From NCBI GenBank assembly GCA_044238875.1, contig JBIICM010000004.1, positions 1 through 41,583 on the forward strand: 41,583 nt of DNA, given 5' to 3'. A program made the position numbers and the translations under genes. This stretch comes from JAIBAI01 sp044238875 (GTDB taxonomy: Bacteria; Bacteroidota; Bacteroidia; M30B66). Below are positions 38,301-41,583 of this stretch, in pieces. Below the pieces are notes generated by a model, which was not told the DNA's origin, searched no databases, and saw only the letters and a list, made by a program, of their open reading frames with translations. Numbering within the stretch: the stretch's first letter is position 1; every line of letters starts with the position of its first letter.

Positions 38301-41300
38301 CCCCCTCCAATGAAGTTGCCACTGATGATATTTCCGCTTCCGGCAGATGCAAGGTTGATGGCATTCTGCGCAATGGCTGCTGTGATCGTACCATTGTGGA
38401 TGGTATTGCTGGAGATGGTATTAGAACTGTTGGATGCATTATTTGAATAAATACCACTGGCAAATACACCAGCAGTGCCCGCGGTAGCACCACCAATATC
38501 ATTACCACTGATTACGTTACCTGTATTTGCGCCGGTGGCACCCAAAGTAATAACGCCATTAGCTGCAGTGGTGGCATTACTCTCAAACATACAGTTCTTT
38601 ATTGAGTCTCCAACACAACTGTTGGTGAGTTGCATTACGGGCCCGGCATTGGCAGCGGTTGTATTGGTGTTTCTGAATAACAAATATTGGCCTGAACCGC
38701 TGAATGAACCATCAAATGTAACGTTGTCCGCTCCGTTGATGTTAATCATTGGTGTTGAACTGGCGACGGCTGTTGCTGAAATGGTTCTGGTAACGGCAGC
38801 TGAAGGTACAATTCTTAAACGATGCCCACCTCCCCATGCATTGAGGGCATTGGTGCCGTCTTCTGTCATATCACCCACCACACTCACGGTTAAGTTACCT
38901 GTAATTCCCCCGGCATCATTGATCGCCTTGAACAATCCGGTAGCGGTGGTAAGTGAAGGATAACTTCCACCAGTTCCCACAGTTACTAATCCGGAAGAAG
39001 GAAGAATTACGAAACTGTTGATTATTCCACCCAATGGAAATGCATCCGCTGTTAAATCTACATTGGCTGGCTGCAGGTTGAAATTACCGGAATTGATGCC
39101 CACATTGGGTGTTCCGGCATTGTCCTGCGCCACCACGAAATATTGAATCACATCTCCAGCTGAAACACCGCCCGCATTTAAAAGCGTGTAATTGAAAGTG
39201 AAGGAGAATGGTGTTCCACTACTGCTGCTTTCTACCCATTTCCATCCACTGGTTGATGAAGTATTGTCTGAAAAGGTATTTGCATCACCTGATTTTTTAA
39301 AATATAACCTGGGTTTTGTGCCGCTTGTGGTATTAATTGTAAGGGTACTTGTAATGCTTACTCCGTTGAAATTATAAGGAGAACCTGTTGACGAATTATT
39401 ATTGGGGATTACTGAATAGGAAATATTCGGATAAGGAAGAAAATCGCCTGCATCCGCTCCAACATCAACAGGGCTAAAAGCACTGCGCATTTGCCCGTCA
39501 AAATCAACAGTAACTGCCGCAACATTTATTCCCGTTTGTTCAATGATAGTACCCACCAAATCTGAGATATGCAAATCAACAGTAGCTGCATTAGATGTTG
39601 GTGATATGAACTGTGGATTGGCACTGTTTGAATTGGCATCCGTTCCGGCGGTCTTCCAGTTTGAAATAAGCAGATAATCAACAGCAGCTATGGCTCCGAG
39701 CACAGAACCGGTTCCACTTGCCACCAAAACATTGTAATTGGAAGTGAGGGAAGTTAAGGCGCCAACCCGGATGGCATAATGCTTCCCTCCGGTGGAGTTG
39801 TTTGAACGGGCATTCATAAAAATATTGTTTTGAATGGCCCTTGTATTGGCAGATACGGCACTGAAAAATGCGAAGGTATTCGTTGCAGTGGATCCAACAC
39901 CGGTTCCTCCGATAAACACACTGTTGTGATAATAGTTTGAGGTGCCGGCTGTTTCATTTAAACCATTTATTGCAAACGCCGTTGTGATGGAATTGCCTGC
40001 AGGATCTATACCCAGACGAACCATATTGTTGGCGATGTTGGTGGCGGCTGCTACACCAGCTGTTACGTTGACATTAATTCCATTGATAACTGCTGAGGCA
40101 CTTGAAGTGCTGGCAGTTAGGGAATGTACAAAGTTCCGGTCAATGGTACTTGTTGCAGTAGAAGAAGAAGTTTGATAGTACAATCCGGTTAATGTAACCG
40201 CGGCCGAAGCTGCAGTGTTGGAAAGACTATGAACTGTGTTTTGACTGATGGTGTTGCCTGTTGTTGAAGAAAGCAATGAGATACCAATAACAGATGCTGA
40301 AGATGTTGTTCCTGTGTTTTGGGCACTGTTGGAGAGGTTACGGATGGTGTTGTTGCTGATCGTTGAGGCTCCGGCCTGTGTTGTAGTGGTAATACCCATA
40401 ATTTGTCCAGCCGCACCAGTGCTCGCATAATTGTTGTTCAGGTTGGCAATGGTATTTCCGGTGATGCTCAACGGATTGGTTCCGGTGTTTGTGGTGATTC
40501 CGTAAACATATTGGGCATTGGTGGCATCTGTGGAAGCTGAGGAAGCGTTGATAGAGTTTGCTGTTAGGGTACTACCGATAACATTGTTTGAAACAGTTCG
40601 GGTACTACCGCCTCCTGTTCCAATTGAAATTCCCACAAAGCGGTGCGAGATGGCGGCGGTAGATCCTGCAACTGTAAAGGCACCAATGTTGTTTGTTGTA
40701 ATGGAAATAGTTCCCGAAGTTCCGGCATGGGCAATTCCAAAACTCGCTGCGCCAGAGGTTCCGGATGTAACCGTAATACTTCCTGTTCCGGTAGGACTGC
40801 CTATTGTGTCATTGGAAATTGTAATACCCCCTGAAGTAGAATATATTCCGCAGAAAATACCGGGCGCGGTTGCTGTTGAGAGAGAAGAGCAGGTCCATGC
40901 CATGTTTGCGATGGTATTTCCCGAAACGGTATTTGCTGCGCCGCTCGTTAAGCCATCCATTCTGATGCCCATAAATGTGGCACCAACAGTGCCATTCTGG
41001 GTCCAGTTGGTGCCTCCCCGGGTAAATATCCCGCCAGAGAGGGACCCGCCTCCGATGTAATTGTTATTAATCTGAAAGTTTTGTCCATCACTTGAAATTA
41101 CACTGATGGCACTGACTGAAATAACGCCTGCTCCGGTTCTAACGGAAGTCTGAAATAGCTTGTTTCCGGTAATGGTCCAGGCGCTGTTAGAAGTGCTAAC
41201 CAGAATACCTGTTGAGCTGGTTGATGCGCCCCAGAAATTGTAAATATTTGAATTTGATATTGTTACAAAATCATTTGTCTTTGCTGAAGTTCCAAGTGCA

Positions 41301-41583
41301 TAGATCCCATTGACAGGGGTAGTCGCTCCATCACGGATATCGCAATTGTCGATTGTAATATAATCATTACCGGTTGTTCCGGTTGTGGTGCTCAATACCA
41401 CAACACCGGAAGCGGTGCTGTTATTGACACCCCTGATATCGCAGTATCGCAGGGCGTCATAGGTGGCATCATTGATAAATGTAAAGGTTGTGCCTGCCGT
41501 ATTCGTATTCAAAAATGAAAGGTATTCATTTGTACCTGTTCCACCCGGACGTCCATCGAAAGTAAGGTAATCAGCACCGTTTA
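23330..41583 (-). CDS. Giant T9SS-secreted modular beta-helix protein, at least 6083 residues (N-terminus outside window)
   Basis: One frame runs without a stop from the TAA at 23330 to the window edge. The TTG at 41512 is not the start, because the codons above it still encode beta-helix sequence ('ADYLTFDGRPGGTGTNEYLS'). From N to C: five parallel beta-helix modules rich in N/S/T/G rungs such as 'ISNNTI', each ending in a D-x-D-x-x-R...DxGxD motif; bridging domains of about 145 residues between modules 1-2 and 2-3, a divergent bridge between 3-4, and a CARDB-like one between 4-5; two 100-residue repeats; several Ig-like domains, two nearly identical; a 'TWTG...NGNW' solenoid region; an 'LPVELLNFTA' fibronectin-like domain; and a T9SS sorting domain (APGIYLLRM, KLLIR end). 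It is probably a cell-surface adhesin or matrix fibre. The signal peptide and promoter are not visible. Confidence 0.9.
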   Translation of the reverse strand, partial: NGADYLTFDGRPGGTGTNEYLSFLNTNTAGTTFTFINDATYDALRYCDIRGVNNSTASGVVVLSTTTGTTGNDYITIDNCDIRDGATTPVNGIYALGTSAKTNDFVTISNSNIYNFWGASTSSTGILVSTSNSAWTITGNKLFQTSVRTGAGVISVSAISVISSDGQNFQINNNYIGGGSLSGGIFTRGGTNWTQNGTVGATFMGIRMDGLTSGAANTVSGNTIANMAWTCSSLSTATAPGIFCGIYSTSGGITISNDTIGSPTGTGSITVTSGTSGAASFGIAHAGTSGTISITTNNIGAFTVAGSTAAISHRFVGISIGTGGGSTRTVSNNVIGSTLTANSINASSASTDATNAQYVYGITTNTGTNPLSITGNTIANLNNNYASTGAAGQIMGITTTTQAGASTISNNTIRNLSNSAQNTGTTSSASVIGISLLSSTTGNTISQNTVHSLSNTAASAAVTLTGLYYQTSSSTATSTIDRNFVHSLTASTSSASAVINGINVNVTAGVAAATNIANNMVRLGIDPAGNSITTAFAINGLNETAGTSNYYHNSVFIGGTGVGSTATNTFAFFSAVSANTRAIQNNIFMNARSNNSTGGKHYAIRVGALTSLTSNYNVLVASGTGSVLGAIAAVDYLLISNWKTAGTDANSNSANPQFISPTSNAATVDLHISDLVGTIIEQTGINVAAVTVDFDGQMRSAFSPVDVGADAGDFLPYPNISYSVIPNNNSSTGSPYNFNGVSITSTLTINTTSGTKPRLYFKKSGDANTFSDNTSSTSGWKWVESSSSGTPFSFTFNYTLLNAGGVSAGDVIQYFVVAQDNAGTPNVGINSGNFNLQPANVDLTADAFPLGGIINSFVILPSSGLVTVGTGGSYPSLTTATGLFKAINDAGGITGNLTVSVVGDMTEDGTNALNAWGGGHRLRIVPSAAVTRTISATAVASSTPMININGADNVTFDGSFSGSGQYLLFRNTNTTAANAGPVMQLTNSCVGDSIKNCMFESNATTAANGVITLGATGANTGNVISGNDIGGATAGTAGVFASGIYSNNASNSSNTISSNTIHNGTITAAIAQNAINLASAGSGNIISGNFIGGGTSFSSGYWNNSAGAVSTGINLSAATSAATEITGNTIGNFSLSGTTSAGFTGINVGAGLVNIGITNLGAASGNIIGDASTANSIRTTAANTGNITGISLASAVGSNAVSNNTIANIGATAGSTGAFTGISLTAATAGNNNTVSNNTIRNINCGTSSSAFTGISASVPGSGTPSVVDNNTITTITTNTGAFTGISATGASLINIGTTSGNVIGSTSVSNSINMTGGTATGISLSTSANGSSIRNNTIGGITTSALTSTITGISVTGAGTSSATVIDGNIIRGITNTNTTPTLYGIRVTGAGLVNIGSSTGNTIGSTSVSNSITLSSNTTPTFHGISFTGTTAGCSISNNTVAGIASTLGGTVKMYGIYSTGTGTASALTISNNTIQDMSAAAGNNASQMVGILHVTAAAAVPLSVSGNTVKNLTGNGTSTSTAGIEITTANTAAPIMGIALTTTAGGNTVSRNTVHTLKNTGTSVSSNYGIFYSGAATGTNMIERNFVHSNSAAYTTNAATNGLTGLWINAGNANVQNNMVRLGLDENGNAITTGQVMNGIYEAAGTNNYYFNSVYMAGTGVNTNTPNTFAFQSAVSSGTREIENNIFFNARSNFTTGGKHYAIGIGGTTGLTCDYNDLVVSGTGGVLGVSGGTDRANINAWRSGLSLDINSISYNPFFLTPNGTNATIDLHIDPAGTTIEGIGIAIAGITNDFDGDNRSSNTPVDIGADAGNFAYVDAIPPAISYTTLPSAPDNITVTLSSVTITDASGINTTAGTKPRLYYKKSTDANTYTGNTSADNGWKYVEANGSSSPFDFTIDYSILNGGGVTIGNIIQYFVVAQDLSALTNVGITSGIFNNIPANVDLTSASFALAGTINQYNILFPQGTTDIYVGTGQTYTSLTRSDGAFAAINASTLTANLNVNITSDLAIEDATVALNQFAAPYTVTIKSDAAVLRTISNSGAISGGLIRLDGADRVTITGYISSNSDRYLLFRNNSSRSPIVLLNDAKNNVIRNVITEAGKQLVGLGSDASDGGILISGTTITAQSSYSVSGFSANYTSIAGNPSAGSASWTSGVDAGANLTIGFNFNFEGTNYSSANYSTNGYLYFGSGGAPANGTDVFSMSSIGAGNTGVLAAVGADLTNHTSLSATPTPYRLWYMTSGTAPNRVFTAEWVGMKLSSAAASPADANRLDFQIKLYEGSNNIEYLYRDQSGFTKNSACSFAAGIRGVSNTNFVNVTQSSGDLTGSSFTQGTSNTDLITLGVGNGIGANTGIRFTYTAPRTGNDNNLISYSDIRNISSSLRPNNGILATGTAGAPNDSITIDNCNIYNFDYGTTAAYVSGINVGTGTGNGWTITNNKIYRSTSSNQSFGAISCLNFVPGSTSSGHLISNNDIGTVQAGGVSYPWTTAFQNISDSYDTYWYGMVVNVGATSPTVVSNNRIDTVNTTDPTAVRGISIEGSGNVNVINNSVIRFIGGWASNIYGIYNSSSGTVNIGNGTGTGNTVNTIVSQSGSNCKAYGISNEGSGTCGIRNNNVLSIYHQNTANNTAAIGIRSTSGAGTINNNEVYDVFSPAGSAAAVTPDQAGAIGMWLEGNQNASGNFVHRIYESTFSSPQSVTGIYWLPTVTGRVLENNLVSGLYFTATSSTNATITGIAIGKGGAGTAAASIVRNNMVRLGHTSIGLGITGNYLIRGIDQNVDAGMDYLHNSIYIGGGTTGLNNNNSTSAFKRTLRAGTGKVDTIMNNIFVNNRTYISGATGTGKHLCIDLTGSNINIALDYNLYYFNGINGGIYTQDGGSNYKTNFPLWTAGGVPASDWNSGIGDPNFINPTGNDAPGCAPCLDLHLNNTIPTPAEDAGNPSFTTTNDYDGDVRASNTPVDIGADAGNYTPSDIIRPSISTTIDNAVVNLCTSSTITPTITATITDVGTGIDQSTNPPQLWVRRSLPTTTSWTAFASSSNTGDANNATYVFTPSITGAAYGETYEYYVAAQDMASTPNIGFSRFDATTPVHSSASTQTTAPNAGVPTTLTTPTNAPLSGTINVGTGQTYTTLTGAGGLFSAINTNGLSGDLTVNVVSNITETGANALNQWTEYCGTGYSILIQPDGSTARVLEGSVAQPVIRFNGASRVTIDGNFNGSQNLTFRNLSTHAAVWFNNGANNITLKNCLFESSNVSGASGAAVIVLGGPSGSGPGISNVTIDNNTIRYRTTGSFGGYSKFMILSSNTTNANSNITITNNNISDWSIFSGGSGYSAGIAVQTNGGSNYTISGNSLYSTFIDGTGQQYGIDFRPGATSTGNLISGNYIGGSAPLCGGANPWRNNTLTDLIPLYLSVGNNPTAPTVVSGNTIQNIWSQNGDAGGVTSIYVNSGRVNILNNTIGHPTLVNSVQSNGGGVLSGFNTGWTYGVYSLTADSLVVRDNLIAGLSSVGSFRSYTTVIEHTGSGRAIIENNTLANSYNGANTSGYNTNAIFINNSATGQIIHNNTINYIGSSSSGPNGNEANGIVMRGASGGTISNNKLNGFFHASNGGISHGIAINGTGNRSIINNSVNMFNKNWLTTYTSRKEVYGIMDFNTGGTTNVYNNTVLIHGNQSGTSGVDYPSSCFYKLPNGTGSGNGDVIDIKNNIFINARTGNPTANSKHYAIDRTSSSGTGWTSDYNFLSSANNSTLGWWTADRDFTNWKTQSGGDANSQWAQALTSGTDNTTNGTVNPYDLFVDPANGDLHIKTSSTAAYQPFNYVLDLGTTLAAVTADIDSESRPKGALYDMGSDEFLANDAAVISVKPACSGNQLDVQIRNNGTKVMNTLTVNWTVNGVAQPQVNLSAMNLGVGATQTFTIGTYSFSSNTAFNVVVTTSLPNGEADGNASNDSYTANPLYFGMPSPVYIGTGSPSFATYSALFNAINNSVLTSNLSVIVNANTSEPATPTFLNAVGYCGGTRTISITPADATTYTATGTSGTSALQGMIGFNGAANVTIDGSSSGGQYLRFRNNQGSYPTFVFQNDANAITVTNSIIEGNNSTTYISGAITNDPGIVFFGDAASGGSGNRNITLTNNTIRDRSDATGVPANMIFSYNSTSGVTNNNITIQGNNIFNFSQTGVYLPDVVGNGNSWSILNNNFYCTTNMSALQGSVPQHIAVYLKASSSSGHKIKNNVIGGSAAGASGTWSNSNSNVDFEGIRLEVGGATAADTSVVSGNTIKNINLSGSSLTMFIGIRVKSGWVDVLNNTIGDLTATINTPSIQVDGTGTANGSNDNVSVFGIWNYSSNPTNIRGNVIAGIKNTGGYAYMTGIRLGAREYGTNSLNTYAGKVTVTGNVVANLYSRTNLSNVYMNGTNVDKVWPGALTGIGIRTNNYSGNVVDSNSVYGLRAYGTWNRWVRVNGIALNAESSTNGAGIVSRNRIADLENYNGGSAGINTFTPSISGVAIGASDLSGINLIANGSFTLINNMIYLAPAVNAGNAYNNPDLYGILDDTKSGNTTRYYYNSIYISGAGKTTLPGDAPVWGSYALLRCASGDGTTNGGTIHLKNNILINDRTGVVSNFAIGNQASNPATNWTASNTDYNLLSTANTSTVAQEITGSGQTGTAYNFTNWKSRSYSPDANSKYAQTVGGTTSSVYANNPATDVVNPKTGYLFVDLSDISGLGKFMHISRDDSESFKFVENNGDATGLVSISPADFDNETRSLTTSDIGADEFVSCTQPTITLDANPSVCFTAGSQNANLSFSATTNSPDKYSIDWNTSANTAGFSDVSLSSLPSSPIVLSVPAGVAAGTYNANLTVTNSSTSCTSTSYPISVTVNALPTITLGANPTVCYSAGSQNANLTFSGTTQTPDQYSMDWDASAESAGFTDVTNTAFTTSPIALSIPAGVAAATYTGTFTVQNTTTGCVSTGVSKSVTVNPSTAILTYSPDGGASSVNFINNVCAGSNTGFGVTTNDATATYQWQIFSLGNWITTGLESAPYTGATTSTLNISNTPAGLNGNQYRVVVTGSCGTVNSDAGTLNVGSVNIGTQPPASTAVCDGAGTSISVSATGNNLTYQWQLSTNGGASYSALSNGGIYSGTTTTSLSISTVSSGINGYRYRVIVGTTACSPATSTASVLTVNAIPSITGTTPGSRCDAGTVNLEATASAGTINWYDASTGGSSLGTGTSFTTGSISATASYWVDATANGCTSASRTEVIATVNTTPSIAGITPGSRCDAGTVNLGATASAGTINWYDASTGGSSLGTGTSFTTGSISATTSYWVDATANGCTSASRTEVVATVNTTPSITGTTPATFSRSVCEGSNTSFAVTAAGTSLNYAWQVSSDGGSNWNALINDAIYSGVSTNTLNLTAVPASLNNYQFRVIVGGTCSPAATSSAGLLSVSSDPTVADEPDNKTICVGTSTNIDAIINATGTITYTWEYFNGTAWEIVNNGTPAGTTYSGINGSSLNVTSTAGTTPPGVYQYRLKYNTLCNAGNPYNSGTANLTIQVTGTWTGVVSDDWNVNGNWCGIVPTSSVNVVIPSSPESGRYPHVYSLAPAAASNLFLFTGSSLTIENGGELTLAGTLTNNGLTEILSGGVMTVSGSIGNQTGAIINIHSGAEMELLGNLTNNGTGSLGSGTLRLLGSNAQQIGGSAASEVGQLIIASSYNGVALTLQSNLVVSDELNMQNINGKLDLNGYEIDLGASGTVTNETNSNRIFCNLGTGTIRAERTLAANITYTNADLGGIGLTMITRPSGAAPGITEFVRHHEAVTVATNNSIERYFEIHPTVNAGLNVKMGIGYFEDELATGSHIEADLIPWRLPDNETEWLGQFYPSRISRDVATTTATNWVMLDSVPAFSTWTLSDWNTEPLPVELLNFTATANYNSMQVDLAWQTATEINNDYFTVQRSVNGVDFEDVFEQDGAGNSNSIRSYNGIDPSPYGGVSYYRLKQTDFNGTFTYSEIVPVVFNGVQNLYATAWVNQDRNIQVLINASKRGTYNLRLFDAAGKLVLSEQFNSGKGENNHLIYNPGLAPGIYLLRMEGDQNNYVQKLLIR
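25568..26053 (-). repeat. Giant protein: recent 243-bp tandem duplication (81-residue Ig-like unit)
   Basis: The units 25568-25810 and 25811-26053 differ at only about 15 positions by my count, with long identical stretches in the middle. The protein units read 'RCDAGTVN...INWYDASTGG...SYWVDATANGCTSASRTEV' and differ at a few residues. Confidence 0.85.
26667..27266 (-). repeat. Giant protein: two tandem 100-residue repeats
   Basis: The blocks starting 'PTITLDANPSVCFTAGSQNA' and 'PTITLGANPTVCYSAGSQNA' lie exactly 300 bp apart. Both continue with 'SIDW/SMDW' and 'PAGVAAGTYNANLTV/PAGVAAATYTGTFTV', and the repeats are diverged but unmistakable. Confidence 0.8.
27290..29740 (-). other. Giant protein: beta-helix module 5
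   Basis: The header is 'VYIGTGSPSFATYSALFNAI'. Rungs include 'ITLTNNTIRDRS' and 'ITIQGNNIFNFS'. The module closes with 'DFDNETRSLTTSDIGADEF'. Confidence 0.75.
29745..30045 (-). other. Giant protein: CARDB-like bridging domain
   Basis: This is an Ig-like segment with 'SGNQLDVQIRNNGTKVMNTL', 'VNWTVNGVAQPQVNLSAMNL' and 'LPNGEADGNASNDSYT', the pattern of CARDB adhesion modules. It replaces the bridging type used between modules 1-4. Confidence 0.65.
30045..32240 (-). other. Giant protein: beta-helix module 4
   Basis: The header is 'VGTGQTYTTLTGAGGLFSAI' and 'GDLTVNVVSNITETGANALN'. The module closes with 'ADIDSESRPKGALYDMGSDE'. Confidence 0.75.
32245..32690 (-). other. Giant protein: divergent bridging domain between modules 3 and 4
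   Basis: Residues such as 'PPQLWVRRSLPTTTSWTAF' and 'YGETYEYYVAAQDMASTPNI' align in order with the other bridging domains but are much more diverged. Confidence 0.65.
32690..35690 (-). other. Giant protein: beta-helix module 3 with an inserted domain
   Basis: The header is 'YVGTGQTYTSLTRSDGAFAA' and the end is 'DYDGDVRASNTPVDIGADAG'. At about 34500-35200 an extra domain of about 230 residues interrupts the helix ('IGFNFNFEGTNYSSANYSTN', 'FTAEWVGMKL', 'IKLYEGSNNIEYLYRD'), after which rungs resume at 'TGNDNNLISYSDIRN'. Confidence 0.75.
35690..36130 (-). other. Giant protein: bridging domain between modules 2 and 3
   Basis: It repeats the first bridging domain: 'TKPRLYYKKSTDANTYTGNT', 'GWKYVEANGSSSPFDFTIDY', 'LNGGGVTIGNIIQYFVVAQD' and 'NVDLTSASFALAG'. 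Confidence 0.75.
36130..38995 (-). other. Giant protein: beta-helix module 2
   Basis: It begins with the header 'VGTGGSYPSLTTATGLFKAI' and 'GNLTVSVVGDMTEDGTNALN' and ends with 'DFDGDNRSSNTPVDIGADAG'. It contains many short rungs of the type 'GISVTGAGTSSATVIDGNII' and 'INIGTTSGNVIGSTSVSNSI'. Confidence 0.75.
39000..39440 (-). other. Giant protein: bridging domain between modules 1 and 2
   Basis: This is an Ig-like beta domain containing 'TKPRLYFKKSGDANTFSDN', 'GWKWVE', 'LNAGGVSAGDVIQYFVVAQD' and 'NVDLTADAFPLGG'. A close homologue lies between modules 2 and 3. Confidence 0.75.
39440..41583 (-). other. Giant protein: beta-helix module 1 (partial)
   Basis: The module consists of Asn/Thr/Ser/Gly-rich rungs with 'NNTI', 'GITTNTG' and 'NNMVRLGID' patterns. 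It closes with 'DFDGQMRSAFSPVDVGADAG' at its lower-coordinate end. Its N-terminal part lies beyond the window. Confidence 0.75.

Noticed and set aside
37434..38450. Long plus-strand reading frame (338 codons) inside the giant gene
   Set aside because: It is antisense to beta-helix repeats rich in Asn, Ser, Thr and Gly, whose complement rarely creates stops. Its hydrophobic low-complexity translation has no family features, signal or start context. The same holds for the other plus-strand frames at 24-41 kb.
41510..41512. TTG as the start codon of the giant protein
   Set aside because: The frame continues upstream to the window edge with typical beta-helix sequence and no signal peptide follows the TTG.

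Overview
The window comes from a member of the Bacteroidota. Eight of its genes encode secreted proteins that end in a type IX secretion system (T9SS) type-A sorting domain. Lipoproteins have Bacteroidota-style lipoboxes, there is a TonB-dependent receptor, and most transcription starts are preceded by the phylum's -7 element TAnnTTTG rather than by E. coli-type boxes. Codon use and moderate GC fit a mesophilic environmental lineage. The genus cannot be named from sequence reading alone.

Layout. Positions 1-2875 (+) hold the 3' end of a TonB-dependent receptor gene followed, with two ATGA overlaps, by a T9SS-exported protein and a FISUMP-domain lipoprotein. Positions 3072-10018 (+) hold a surface-protein cluster: a beta-helix protein ending in a dockerin-like calcium loop, a 1141-residue multidomain protein (novel N-terminal domain, three Ig-like repeats, two cohesin-like domains, a dockerin-like segment, a sorting domain), and two small proteins that each consist of one related cohesin-like domain plus a sorting domain. 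Positions 10075-13242 are mostly housekeeping: a c-type cytochrome lipoprotein, fabG (-), and a tight tal-yciO-BP74-like operon. Positions 13281-16369 hold a divergent carbohydrate pair: a beta-propeller glycosidase-like protein that seems to lack its centre, and a secreted GH13 alpha-amylase with a starch-binding module. Positions 16383-19907 hold an ornithine aminotransferase (-), an M23-like lipoprotein (-) and rlmD (+). Positions 19985-23274 hold a repeat-rich T9SS protein (-), a 356-bp intergenic region with a 20-bp palindrome and a 14-bp tandem repeat, and an archaeal-type AAA ATPase (+).

The last 18.25 kb (23330-41583, -) is one uninterrupted reading frame of at least 6083 residues, still open at the window edge. 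It is a giant T9SS-secreted protein with five parallel beta-helix modules joined by bridging domains, followed by Ig-like repeats, a beta-solenoid segment and a sorting domain. It is probably a surface adhesin or extracellular matrix fibre.

The strongest candidates for something new are the giant modular protein, the cohesin/dockerin-like cluster at 3.0-10.0 kb (a possible scaffold in which a protein lacking a sorting domain is held by neighbours that have one), and an unnamed domain of about 230 residues shared by two T9SS proteins in the window.
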